Under the pieces are notes generated by a model. The model made no database searches. It was given only the letters and a program-made list of their open reading frames with translations, and was not told the origin of the DNA. Shown here piece after piece: positions 53,186 through 63,898 of a stretch of 64,000 bases of DNA (its first letter is position 1; each line of letters begins with the position of its first letter). The position numbers were made by a program, and so were the translations under genes. The DNA comes from Piliocolobus tephrosceles (Eukaryota; Chordata; Mammalia; Primates; Cercopithecidae), in assembly GCF_002776525.5 (NCBI RefSeq), contig NC_045449.1, positions 5,946,476 to 6,010,475 on the forward strand. The letters run 5' to 3'.

Positions 53186-53189
53186 ACGT

Positions 53190-53680
53190 CAGACCTATGA
53201 GGCAAATAGGGAGGGGTTCTTCCTAACATCCTCGTTTTACAAATGGAAACTGAGGCACAGGGAGGGTGAGTAACCAGCCCAAAATTCATGCAGCTAGAAA
53301 ATGTAAATGCCGATATAATTCCAAATCTGAGTCTTCTTATTTTTATTTTTATGAGGCAGAGTCTCCCTCTGTCTCCCAGGCTGGGGTGCAGTGGTGCAAT
53401 CTCGGCTCACTGCAACCTCCACCTCCGGGGTTCGAGCGATTACTCCTGCCTCAGCCTCCTGAGTAGCTGGGCTTACAGGTGCGCACCACTACATCCGGCT
53501 AATTTTTGTATTTTTAGTAGAGACAGGGTTTCACCATATTGGTCAGGCTGGTCTCGAACTCCTCACCTCAGGTGATCCGCCTGCCTACACCTCCCAAAGT
53601 GCTGGGATTACAGGTGTGAGCCACCGCACCCAGCCCGAAATCTGAGTCTTTCCTACCACACCGCATTGTCTTCCTGCAAG
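53190..53680 (-). repeat. MIR, antisense, split by Alu
   Basis: acatcctcgttttacaaatg, gaaactgaggcacagggagg, gtgagtaaccagcccaaaat, then after the Alu gtctttcctaccacaccgca. Confidence 0.85.
53336..53637 (-). mobile_element. Alu, antisense, 13-bp perfect TSD in MIR
   Basis: cttatttttatttttatgag head (A-rich tail with TTTTA units) to gagccaccgcacccagcc. TSD aaatctgagtctt at 53323-53335 and 53638-53650. Confidence 0.96.
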
Positions 53681-54270
53681 ATAAGCTGCTCTCCTTTCAA
53701 GCTTCCAATAGAGAATTCAGATGTCTGCAATTGAAGGAGTTAAGTACGCATTTGTTTAAATAATTTGAAGCTTCCAGGCATGTGGGAATTTGCAGGGCCT
53801 GCTGCAGGCTGGGTGGTGGACAGGGAATCCCTTGCTGTCCCAGCTTTTTTAATTCTCACAGAGCGGATTGTTCATTCTGATCCTCTTGGTGACCCACATG
53901 CTGAGCAGAGCGGTGAGTGGGTGGGCAGAGGGGAGAGGAGAGGGGGCCAGCTAGGATTGCCTTTGGAGAGGGCTTTTGTTCTGCAGGTGGCAACTATTGG
54001 TTTTAGCAGCTTGTTTGCTCCACTCCTAGTGTGCTCAGGGGAAGTCAGGAGGTTTTGTGCAGGTTCCAATGCCTGTGGGATGTAAGAAAAAGATTCTGGG
54101 TCCACCTCCAGCTCCAGGCGCCAAAGGGCAAGCTCTGCTTGGAGGGAAAGTGGGGCTCATCTGCCTGGCCAGGTGAGGAGGGGCTGGAAAGCGGGAGAGA
54201 AGCTAGCTGAACTCATTCTGAGTCAAGAGAAAACAGATATGAGCCATCCTGGAAGCCTGTAAGGGATGCA
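53681..54270. other. Unique sequence
   Basis: No repeat or exon recognised. Confidence 0.4.
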
Positions 54271-54271
54271 A

Positions 54272-54566
54272 CTTTTTTTTTTTTTGAGATGGAATTTTGT
54301 TCTTCTTACCCAGGCTGGAGTGCAATGGCGAGATCTCGGCTCACTGCAACCTCCACCTCCTGAGTTCAAGTGATTCTCCTGCCTCAGCCTCCCATGTAGC
54401 AGGACTACAGGTGTGTGCCACCATGCCTGGCTAATTTTTTGTACTTTTAGTAGAGATGGGGTTTCGCCATGTTGGCCAGATGGTCGCGATCTCTTGATCT
54501 CGTAATCTGCTCGCCTCGGCCTCCCAAAGTGCGGGGATTACAGGCGTGAGCCACCGCACCTGGCCT
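54272..54566 (-). mobile_element. Alu, antisense
   Basis: tttttgagatggaattttgt to gagccaccgcacctggcc; small deletions in the right half (gtagcaggactac; gccagatggtcg). Confidence 0.94.
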
Positions 54567-54659
54567 CCCATCTTAAGAAAAATCATTCTTCGGTCTCACC
54601 TTTCCCTCTAGCCACCAGCCCATCTCCCTGCCTCCCCTCTTGCCCCCACAATAGAACTT

Positions 54660-56280
54660 AAAAGACTTCTACCCTGGCGGTCCTCACTCCATCACCTCCT
54701 ACTCACCCTCTGACCCACCCTGGTCTGGCTCCACCCCCATGTCCACTGGAACTGCCTCTGTCCTTGACCATGTGTCCACTGTTGCCCACAACTGACGTCT
54801 GCTTTGCTTGGCCAAGCTTTTCTCAAACTTCTCTCTTTCCTGTGGGCCTCTAAACTCAGCTCACCCCCATCCCTGGGCACGCACAAGTAAGTAGGAATCA
54901 CCCCACAGCAACCAACCTCTGCTGGGAATTGTTGGCCAGAGTGGACATTTCCCAGACCCACTGGGCATGAGCTCTTGTGTGTCCGGCTTCCCCTTGGAAG
55001 ATTCTGCCTCTCTGTTTGCTCCTGCTTTGCTCAATGAAGGATACCCTTCTGTTTGATCTTGAGGAGCCTGCAGATTTCTGGGCTCAGAGTGTTCTCCCTA
55101 TTGCAACAGTCTTCCTTTCTATTTGGCGTGATGATCAGCAACTCACACTCGTATTTTCAAATCCAGTGGCCACTTAGGTGCACACCCAGTTCCTCCTCCC
55201 AATGGCATTTAGCGTGTTTCCGTCCTGCTGAAAACACTTTCCTCCTTCCCTGCCATCGCCCTGTCCTCTGGCCTTTCTCCTGCCACGTTCGTCTCTTTGC
55301 TTTTCCCCTTCCGAACTTTGAGACTCTTTGAGACTTGTCCTGGGCCCGCTCTGCTTTCTCGCTGCAGGGGGTCACACCCCTCCCCATTGTCTTGATGGGC
55401 ATCTGTATGTTGATGGTCCTCTAAGGACGCTATCACTCTTCTGAGTCCCAATTCATGTACCTGAGGTCGGCCTGATGTTTGTACTTGGTTGTCTAATGGA
55501 CACACCAAATCTGACAGGAACTCTTTGCCTATAACCTTCAACTGGTTATTCTCCAGGATGACGGACTCACACCTGCCTCGGCCCTGCACCCCATCACAAA
55601 ACCGGAAGCCTAGGAGAGCTCCTGTCATCTTGCTTTTTCTCTCACATCAGTGATTCCAAAATAAGGATTTAACCTGTGTGCTTCTCTTCTTCTCGCTGCC
55701 CCCACCCACCAGCATCTCCCACTGGACTGTTCCCATTGCCTCCTCACTGACCTTCCTACTTGCATACCTGTCATCATCTGCTCATTTTCAACATGCCTTC
55801 CAGAAAACAAAATGTATATTTATCAGCAAAAGTTTGCATAAAATGCTCCAGTGCCTTCCCCTTGCACCCAGGATTCAACCCAAGGCCCCTCCCAGGGCTG
55901 CCCAGACTGTCTCCCCAACCTCCTCAGGGCCGTCTCCTCCTGGCTCCCATCCTCCTTGGATTACACTCAGCTCCTCCCAGGACCTCAGCCCCGGCTGCTC
56001 CAGACCTTCCATTGCCTTCTCTCAGCTCCCAAAGGTCATCTTCCCAGAGAGGCCCTCCCTGACCCTGGGTAAACTGCATCTCCCTATGCTGCTCCAGCCA
56101 GCACCCTGTTGACTCCCCTCACAATGCTAACAAGCATCTGCATTCCATTTGCATTTGTGGTGGTTTGCTTGTTTGTTCTGTCTCCCCCACTAGACGTTCC
56201 AGGAAGGTGAGGGCCATGCCTTGCTGTTACCTAGCTAACATTCAATGAATGAATGAATGAATGAATGAACTCAGGGTGGT
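54660..56280 (+). repeat. Long L2 LINE copy, sense (about 1.6 kb)
   Basis: Landmarks across the L2 ORF2 3' half and 3' UTR: ccactggaactgcctctgtc (54737), gactctttgagacttgtcct, gcatctgtatgttgatggtc, cactggactgttcccattgc (55721), aatgctccagtgccttcccc, cagagaggccctccctgacc (56045), tgtctcccccactagacgtt (56178) and a (GAAT)n end at 56245-56270. The RT frame is fully decayed. Most L2 remnants in this window are under 300 bp, so this is exceptional in length. Confidence 0.8.
56245..56270 (+). repeat. (GAAT)n tail of L2
   Basis: Six GAAT units at the L2 3' terminus. Confidence 0.9.
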
Positions 56281-58380
56281 GCTTCACCTGCTGGTTTACA
56301 CGCCTGTCTCTGCCCGCCCTGGTAGAGTCACTTAAGGGAGGGACCCCCTCAGACTACCTCTGTTCTCAGTGAGCCTGAAGAACAGAGGTCCCTGGAGAGT
56401 GAGGTCAGGGTATTCATCAGAGAGGACGAGGGGCTCCTCCAGCAGGCCTTGTCGTGCACAAAGGACAACAGGGCAGGGGTCCTTATCCATGGCTTCAAGC
56501 CTCCTGGCCACGTGCAGACCCTTCTCTCAGGAGCTGGGATGGCTGCAGATCGCAGCGTCTCTCAGCCATCCCATGCCTAAAGCCCATTGGCAACTGCAGC
56601 ACAGGGCTTAGCAGGAGGCAGGGGTGCTGCCTTGCCTGGAGAAGGCCCCATTCTGGGCACCTGGGCACTCCAACGGGACGTGCAGGCCAGAGGCCAGCTG
56701 GCGGGCCTCACCGGCTCTGGGCCACAGGGCCAGCCTTTAATAAAATGGGAAACACAGTTCTGGGCCAGCATGGGAGCCCTTCTGGCTCAGGGGACAAATC
56801 CTAGCTGTCACCCTCTGCAGTACAGTGCCCTAGAAAAAGCCTGTTGGGGAATCCCTCACCTAGACCGCAATGGTAGCAAAACACCAGCATCCACCGCATC
56901 AGCCAAGGCTCCAGGATCATCCAAGCTGTGCAGTTTAACAGACCGAAGGTGGCTTTGATTGAGAACCAGCTGTGTGCAGTGTCTGATCCTGTGCTGAGGG
57001 TATGGGAGTCCAGAGACAAAATAATAATAACCCCCTCTACCTTTAAAGGACCAAAGACTCAACCTCCAGGTTACAACGCTTCCCCTTCACACCAAGTGGA
57101 ACCGAATGAGCTCAGGATGAACGGGAGAGACAAAGTTGGGATTTGTAGAGGGCTGAGATGGACCGGAGGGTGGGTCATTGTCAAAGCTCTGCCCGGACCT
57201 CTAGGGCCCCTTTATGCACAGTGCATCCTCCCCAGCTCCTTTCTCTGTTCTTCTTTCTTCAATCACCTGTACCTGTGACTCTTGAGATCTGTTCTCTGGC
57301 TACTGAAGCCACAGCCCTGCCCACATAGGGAGAGACAGTGCCCGAAAATTTCTGGCACTTGTCAGGACAGCCCGTAGCCAATCCCTGGTGCAGGAATAAG
57401 AATGCCCAACTGTGGAGTGTAATTTATGCGCCAGAGTTCCTCACAGGATCAGCCCAAGAAGCCGGGAGTTCACTTGGAATCTGATTCTGGCCTGGCTTCT
57501 TCCCTCCCTGTCCCGCCTCCCCGACACCCAGACACCCAGTTAAATCTATACTGGACTTTCTTCCTTTCCATTCATTGATTTCACAACTCAATCCAGGATC
57601 AACAATTCAGTCCTCGTGAATGCTCTCCCCAACTCTCCCAACAGGTCCCAGCCTCTCCTGGCCCACCCCACAGGAAAAGGAGGGGATCCACTGCCTTGGC
57701 TGAGCAATCAGTGGTCGGTAGTCGGGGGAGCTTCCCCACCTGGACCTGGTCCCCTCTGCTGGCAGCCACTGCTGATAAGAGTGGCTGTTGTCGCTTGTCA
57801 CCTGCTGCTGCAGCCCAGGCAGAGCACAAGACTGCTCTCAGGAGGAACAGCCATGATTTCCTCGTTGACTCAGACCCTACCTCAGTTCTTACTACCATGT
57901 CTGACTCCTCAGAAGGGTAGCCAAGCCTCATGACCACCCCTTGGTGGGGAAGCACCATGCTGTGTCTCTCTGGTCCAGCGTCTCCATGCCTCAGGCCATG
58001 GGGATGCCAGCAAGCCTGTGACTGTTCACTGTCAGACACCCCAGCTCCTGAAACCCAGGGCTGCAGGAATGTTAGGAAGGAACACTTTCTGCTGCCACTC
58101 AAGAATGGGGAGGGTCCATGGGCATTTGTGCTGCATGCTGAGCCCTTCACTGTCAGCCCTGCTGCCTCCTAGTGCCATAGTCAAAGAGTGTCGATGAGCT
58201 GCTGTTCTTGCAAAGGGCCCCTTCAACAATAAACTGGAATATGGCATCTGCACCAGGCCAATGGCTCAGAGTCACAGATTACATTTATTTCTAGAAATAG
58301 AGACAGTTCCTCTGTTGGACATCTAAGCGTGTGACTACACAAGTAGTACCCATTCCAGAAGAACTTGGGGAATGATCTAT
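56281..58380. other. Unique GC-rich sequence
   Basis: No repeat or exon recognised over about 2 kb. The longest non-repeat frame in the window (183 codons, minus strand, 57599-58150) is here; it has no recognisable domain and is overlapped by three or more frames on both strands. Confidence 0.4.
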
Positions 58381-58384
58381 TTAA

Positions 58385-58555
58385 TGTCAATTTCCCCTAC
58401 TGGACCATTAACCTCACAAGGATAGAGATACTGTCAATCCTGTTCACCCCTCCATCCCTGTTATAGAGAGCAAGAGATATAGACAGCAGGATAGATATCT
58501 CTGTGATAGATAGCAGGAGTTGCCTACATGTTTACTCAATGAGTAAATGGACAAC
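58385..58555 (+). repeat. L2 3' end, sense
   Basis: cccctactggaccattaacc, tcctgttcacccctccatcc, acatgtttactcaatgagta. Confidence 0.65.
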
Positions 58556-59119
58556 CACTGGAGGAGGGATGGGAGGGGGGCTCATGCATCAAACTAGATG
58601 GGTTTGAAGGTCTCTCAAGGCTTGAAGGCCGCATGATGCTCAGCCAGAGCTGGGCATCCCCTGGAGGGAGAGGCCTTGCAGAAGACACCATCAAACCCAC
58701 GGAGATGAGGATCAGTGGTAGTGTAGACATTCTTCTGTCCTGTTGTCTCCTTTTTGATTAGCAATGAAAATGTAGACCTTGCTGGGCGAAGCTCCTCAAG
58801 AGTCAGACCCAGAAGAAACTCTGGAGAGTTGATACTCTCATCAAGTGTGTGACGGGAGGACTAAGACCCTGAGACCAAGAGGGCAGAGACTCTTCCAAAG
58901 GCAATCAGGGTGTCAGTGAGAGAGTCAGGACTACGTCTCATGTTTCCTGCGCCCAGCTCTGCTGGCACTCCTTCCAAGATTCCATTCTGCCTGGACACAT
59001 TTGCAGATGAGAGCACAGAGGTGCCAAGGCCAGGTAGGGAAGCTGCAGGCAGAGACGACGCCTGCCTCTCCAGGGAAGAGCCTCAGAAGGGTTGAGTTCC
59101 AGGCTTCCTTGTCTCCCCT
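58556..59119. other. Unique sequence
   Basis: No repeat or exon recognised; faint reversed-MIR signal at 58845-58935. Confidence 0.35.
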
Positions 59120-59290
59120 GAGCCCCTATCCCTGCTTTGTTCGTGCCGTTAGCCATTCTAATTAATGAGCAAACATTCTTTGCAAAACAATGTTTAAACA
59201 CCTCAGCATTAATTTAATCAAATATTTAATTGCCCTGTAATTAATCATCTAAGCTTAATGAATTGAGCCTCCGTCTCTGGGAGTTGGGTT
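59120..59290. promoter_or_regulatory. Candidate conserved non-coding element
   Basis: Dense AT motifs in complex sequence: cattctaattaatgagcaaa, aaacaatgtttaaacacctc, gcattaatttaatcaaatat, ccctgtaattaatcatctaa, gcttaatgaattgagcctcc. At least four TAATTA/TTAAT homeodomain-type cores plus FOX-like TGTTTAAAC in about 110 bp. Confidence 0.45.
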
Positions 59291-59535
59291 TGTCCCAATG
59301 ACTTCTGAAAATAAGTCTGCGATGGGGTCTCTTGGAACCAGACTTCCTGCTCCCATTTGGAGCTGCTGGGTGACGGGGCCCACCCCCTCATAGCCTGTAG
59401 GAGTCTCCTGCTCCCTGTCCCCAGCAAACAGCCTGAGCTCAGGCTGGGGCTGAGGAGCCACAGTGCTCACTGGGAGAAGCTGATAGGTTCAGAGTCAGAG
59501 CCTGGGGCCAAGTCTCTCCAGAGCAGAGGAAGGCT
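59291..59535. other. Unique sequence
   Basis: Nothing recognised. Confidence 0.4.
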
Positions 59536-59539
59536 GAAT

Positions 59540-59720
59540 AAGCTGGGCAGCTGCAAGACAGGTCTCACTGTCCTAACTGTGTGCCCTCAGGCAAATCATA
59601 CCCCCTCTGCAAATCTCAGCATCTTCATCTGTAAAATGCCCGTCTCCCTGGCCTCTGGAGAGATTCAAAAAAGATCTCAAAAGCGGGTAAAGAGGCTTTG
59701 TAGACTGTAAAGTTCTATGC
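59540..59720 (+). repeat. MIR, sense
   Basis: ctaactgtgtgccctcaggc, tcagcatcttcatctgtaaa, gactgtaaagttctatgcac. Confidence 0.75.
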
Positions 59721-60094
59721 ACCAGCGAGAAGGTGCTTGAACTCCCTCTCCACTGTCTTCAGAGTCCTGGAAGCATGGAGCCCAGGACACAGTTTGAGAG
59801 ATGACCCTGCCCTGAAGACTCAGCCCACTGCCTGTCACAGTGCAGGCTGGCAGTGGCCCACCATCAGCAGAGCATCTGAGGAGCTGAAGGTTGACTCCCT
59901 GCCTGTGCTGGGGCATGGAAAATCCCAGTCAATCTGGCAGGAGCCTCAGTGCCTCAGCAATGGGGTCCCTGTGCACCTACTTCTTAGCCCTGCCCTTCCC
60001 CTAGGATGCTGGAGGGAAGGCCAGGGCATCCATGAGCTGCTGCAGATGCTTCCCAGGAAACCAGGACAGACGAGGTCCCCCGAGGATAGAGATC
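59721..60094. other. Unique sequence
   Basis: No repeat or exon recognised; a 128-residue frame (59737-60123) has no domain. Confidence 0.4.
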
Positions 60095-60355
60095 TAATAA
60101 TAGCTAATAGTGAGCACTTCTGATGTGCCAGGCCCTGCCCCAAGACCTTACATGAAGTCACTCATTAAGTCCATACAAGAAGCCCTATCATTGGGTAGGG
60201 TCAGCCTAGATCGTTGCCTTCATTATTCCCCACTTATCTTACAAATGAAGAAGTAGAGGATCCGAGGGCTAGGCAACGGGCTCAAAGTCTCAGAGCAAGT
60301 AAGAGATGAAGCCAGTGTCTGAACTAAAGCAATCTGTCTGCAGGAGTATGTTGTA
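60095..60355 (-). repeat. MIR, antisense, nearly complete
   Basis: atgtgccaggccctgcccca, ccttacatgaagtcactcat, ccacttatcttacaaatgaa, gggctcaaagtctcagagca. Confidence 0.8.
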
Positions 60356-60610
60356 AACCCTGTGCACTCCATCTCTTGGAGGAGATGGAGGCTCTGATGG
60401 GGCCGGAGCAGGTCAGCCATTGGCTAAAGGGCCACACGCAGAGAACAGAGATGGGCAGCACTCCTCTGGCAGGGCCCCTGCCCCCTGCAGTGGGAGGACA
60501 AAGCAGCCTCTCCCAGGAGCCTGGTGGAACCACCAGACGCAGCGTCGGCCACCTTAACTCACTCACGAGCTGGCTGAGTTTCTATCTGTCTTTGTGCCAA
60601 AGAGAACATC
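60356..60610. other. Unique sequence
   Basis: Nothing recognised. Confidence 0.4.
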
Positions 60611-60622
60611 AGAGGGCAGTTT

Positions 60623-60925
60623 TGTTGTTGTTGTTGTTGTTGTTTTTGATGGAGTCTTGCTCTGTCACCCAGGTTGGAGTGCAGTGGTATGATCTCAGCT
60701 CACTGCAACCTCCGCCTCCTGAGTTCAAGTGATTCTCCTGCCTCAGCCTCCCGAGTAGCTGGGATTACAGGCACCCGCCACCACACCCAGCTAATTTTTG
60801 TATTTTTAGTAGAGACGGGGTTTCACCACGTTGGTCAGGCTGGTCTCAAATTCCTGACCTCATGATCCACCTGCCTCAGCCTCCCAAAGTGCTGGGATTA
60901 CAGGCTTGAGCCACTGCACCTGCCC
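60623..60925 (-). mobile_element. Alu, antisense, (GTT)n head
   Basis: The tail is expanded as (TTG)n at 60621-60646, then gatggagtcttgctctgtca; ends gagccactgcacctgcc. TSD about cagagggcag (60611-60620; 60926-60935). Confidence 0.95.
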
Positions 60926-60935
60926 CAGAGGGCAG

Positions 60936-61129
60936 ATTCTTAACTTCCCACTATTGCCTTCTTCTGACCTGGACTTTGTGTTCTTCTGAACCCACCTAGA
61001 CTTTCTGGAGTAACATCTGTTAGGAGAAAATTAGCCCATTGACAGACACAACCTCTGACCTAACATCTGAGCCTTCAGCTACACTCCAAGCAGAGGACTG
61101 ATTAACTCCAGCCTGACTTAGGAGCTGCC
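60936..61129. other. Unique sequence
   Basis: Nothing recognised. Confidence 0.4.
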
Positions 61130-61300
61130 AGGCCTCATGCTTCCCCTGGAGTTATTTATGCTACCCCATTAGCTCAGGAAAGGCAGGATTCATAAAGCCA
61201 TCGTGGCCTAGGAACTCAACAAAATTAATATAACTGGGACTGAAATACACATGAGGCTGGTGCCACCTCCATTTAATTAGGAATGAGGGGAAGGAAGGAG
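61130..61300. promoter_or_regulatory. Candidate conserved non-coding element
   Basis: ggattcataaagccatcgtg, caacaaaattaatataactg and tccatttaattaggaatgag in repeat-free sequence. Weaker than the 59120-59290 candidate. Confidence 0.3.
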
Positions 61301-61714
61301 AGTGCCAGGGTCTGGGTTAGAGGGAACAGACTTCTCCTATCACATGGGTCCCGCATTTATCCTGTGCTCTCCATCCACACGGCCCATCCCCTGTCTAGTT
61401 CACATCATCTCAGTAAGTTCTTGCCTCAGCTCCTTTCCCTGGGCTCCCAGCCTCTGGGCTCACCCAACCCTGACACCCTCCTGAAGTTTCAGGACCTGGA
61501 ACAGAGCAACAGAGGCTCATTGAGCCAATTGATGAATGCAGAGATGGAGCCACCCTTTCCCTTTTCAACAGCTCTTTGAAAACTCCTTTCTAATAAATGC
61601 CTTGACAGCAGGGCAATACAAGCCTGGTGGTGTGCTCCAACTTTGCCAGATCTCTGCATCAGATCAGGGCATGGGATAAGAGCTGCTCATGCTGCTCCTT
61701 TTCAAGTCAAGGGC
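61301..61714. other. Unique sequence
   Basis: Faint MIR-like words at 61500-61560; no exon recognised. Confidence 0.35.
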
Positions 61715-62165
61715 TTGCATTGGTTTGCTGGGGCTTCTGCGTCAAAGCACCACACCACATGGCTTCAACAACATGCATTTGTCTCACAGTTCTGGAGGCT
61801 AGAAGTCTGCAATCTAGTTGTCATCCAGGTTGGTCTTGTCTGAGGGCTATGAAGGATGGGTCTGTTCCAGGCCTCTCTCCTTAGCATGTAGGTAGACACC
61901 AGTCATACTGGATTAGGGCTCACCCTAATAATCTCATTTTGACTTGTTAACATCTGTAAAGACCCCATCTCCAAATAAAGTCACATTCTGAGGTACTAGT
62001 GGTTAGGGTTCCAACACACATACATATATAGATACACACACACATGCACATACACACACACCCCCCCCACATACATACACACACATATATATATATGTAC
62101 ACACACACATACACATACACACATATATTTATGGCAAGGAATACAATTCAGCCCATAATAGGCTT
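61715..62165 (-). mobile_element. MaLR-type LTR, antisense, with an internal microsatellite
   Basis: catggcttcaacaacatgca, ctcacagttctggaggctag, accagtcatactggattagg, aagaccccatctccaaataa, gtcacattctgaggtactag, then a CA/TA repeat, then aatacaattcagcccataat. The LTR flanks are in the expected order on both sides of the repeat. Confidence 0.75.
62013..62135 (+). repeat. (CA)n/(TA)n microsatellite inside the LTR
   Basis: ACATATA, ACACAC, a CCCCCCCC run (62061-62068) and ATATATAT. It replaces the short aacatatgaattttggggg stretch expected in this LTR type. Confidence 0.93.
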
Positions 62166-62470
62166 TCATTTCCATTCTGGTTGTGTTCCTTGTCTGCATA
62201 GTTCCTCCCAGAAACACTTGGGTAGGAGGGGTGGCCGTCAGGGCAGGATCCAGCCTCCTGTTTCCCAGCCATAATGCATCAAAATGGCACCACAGCCTCA
62301 ACTCCCCTCCAGACAAGCCAGGAACAAGGAGCTTTGGATGCAGGAACTTTCAGCCAACGGACCTTCTGATTCTCCACGGCAAGTGTCACCTCGCACCAGC
62401 CTCCCCCTCTTTCAACCAAAAGGCTGGACTCTAAGTCCTCTAGACTTTTTATTCCCACTGCTGGAATTCA
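62166..62470. other. Unique sequence
   Basis: Nothing recognised. Confidence 0.4.
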
Positions 62471-62474
62471 CGAA

Positions 62475-62640
62475 CTCATTCATTTATTCATTTGTTCATT
62501 TATTCGACAACGCTTTACTGAGCAAGCGCTCCATGACAGGTCCAGTGTGGTACTCCAGGACACAACAGTGAACAAGGTGTGGACTCTGCCTTCAAGGGGC
62601 TCCCAGCCTTGCTGTGGAGGCAAACAGGGAAATGGACAAT
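62475..62640 (-). repeat. L2 3' end, antisense
   Basis: Tail units cattcatttattcatttgtt, then aacgctttactgagcaagcg, caggacacaacagtgaacaa, ctctgccttcaaggggctcc. Confidence 0.8.
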
Positions 62641-62737
62641 TCCAACATGACATGATAAGGCCTAAGACAGGGGGAAGCAGAAGGTGACTCCTTCAGATGC
62701 TCCAGACCAGATCCTGGGAAAATTCTAATCTTTAAAT

Positions 62738-62978
62738 GAGGGATAGGCAAACTAGGGCCTGCCTGTCTGCCTTCATTTACAAAGACAGCCTACTACTTGT
62801 CTTTATAAATAAGTTTAATCGACACAGAGCCACACCCACGCATTCATTTGCATTTTGACTATGGCTTCTTTTGCATGACAAGGACAAACATGAGTATGTG
62901 TGTGACCGAGATTGCATAGGCTGCAAACCTAAATTATTTACTGTCTGACCCATTACAGAAAAGGTGTGCCTGACCTTG
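62738..62978. mobile_element. hAT-type non-autonomous DNA transposon
   Basis: Left end gagggataggcaaactaggg and right end gaaaaggtgtgcctgacctt are diverged terminal inverted repeats. Internal taaataagtttaatcgacac, cacacccacgcattcatttg and tatttactgtctgacccatt match a common hAT-Charlie-type element. 8-bp TSD ctttaaat (62730-62737) / atttaaac (62979-62986), six of eight matching. Strand not assigned. Confidence 0.75.
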
Positions 62979-63049
62979 ATTTAAACCAGGAGAACTGCAA
63001 AGCTGTAGTCGCCTCCAAGGATTTTTTGCCGTGATCGTGACCAAAGATG

Positions 63050-63233
63050 CCCAGGGGACCATCCAGTGGGGAGATGGGAAGTACGTCCTGACTGGGTTCT
63101 GGTCTGGTTTTTGTTGCTGGGTGACTTTTGGTAAGCAGCTTTTTCCCTCTGAGCCTCAGTTTCCCTATCTGAAAGGGGAAACAAGTGGAGTAGGTGATTT
63201 TATAATTCCCATCAGCTCTGAGCCCCTGGGTGT
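63050..63233 (+). repeat. MIR, sense
   Basis: gctgggtgacttttggtaag, tctgagcctcagtttcccta, tctgaaaggggaaacaagtg. Confidence 0.75.
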
Positions 63234-63251
63234 GGGTTTAAGCAGTTCTTT

Positions 63252-63540
63252 TTTTTTTGAGACGGAGTCTTGCTCTGCCGCCCAGGCTGGAGTGCAGTGG
63301 CCGGATCTCAGCTCACTGCAAGCTCCGCCTCCCGGGTTCACACCATTCTCCTGTCTCAGCCTCCCGAGTAGCTGGGACTACAGGCGCCCGGCTCGTCGCC
63401 TGCCTAGTTTTTCATATTTTCTATTAGAGACGGGGTTTCACCGTATTAGCCAGGATGGTCTCGATCTCCTGACCTCGTGATCCACCCGTCTCGGCCTCCC
63501 AAAGTGCTGGGATTACAGGCTTGAGCCACCGCGCCCGGCC
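63252..63540 (-). mobile_element. Young AluY-type, Old World monkey lineage, 18-bp perfect TSD
   Basis: gagacggagtcttgctctgc, gtggccggatctcagctcac, ggcttgagccaccgcgcccg. TSD gggtttaagcagttcttt at 63234-63251 and 63541-63558 is identical, consistent with recent insertion. A local disruption (ggctcgtcgcctgcctag) replaces the usual middle linker region. Confidence 0.97.
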
Positions 63541-63558
63541 GGGTTTAAGCAGTTCTTT

Positions 63559-63898
63559 ATCCTGTTGGAGGCTCTGTGACCCTACAAAACCTCTGTGAGT
63601 CCCGAAGGGGGGGCGGGGTTGGTCTCAAAGAGGCCTTGTGATTACTCTAGCGAGCCCAGAGAAAGGAGGCCATGAGAATTATTAGGGCAACCGAGGCCCG
63701 GGCATGCTAAATTATTTCCCCTGGTGATGTCCTTTTGCACAGAATTTAGCCCTGGAAATGAAGATCACATGTGCCCAGCAACAAAACATCTCAGTGAAAA
63801 ACGGAAAACAAAGGCGCTGCTTTGCCCATTAAATGCCAAACATCCAGGGCTCTCCACATAACCAGATGCTGACGGAGTAGAAAGCATGCAGGACTGAG
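63559..63898. promoter_or_regulatory. Repeat-free block, candidate conserved element
   Basis: 63640-63860 is complex and motif-rich: gagaattattagggcaaccg, gcatgctaaattatttcccc, gtccttttgcacagaattta, ggaaaacaaaggcgctgctt (SOX-like ACAAAG), cccattaaatgccaaacatc. No exon. Conservation inferred. Confidence 0.35.
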
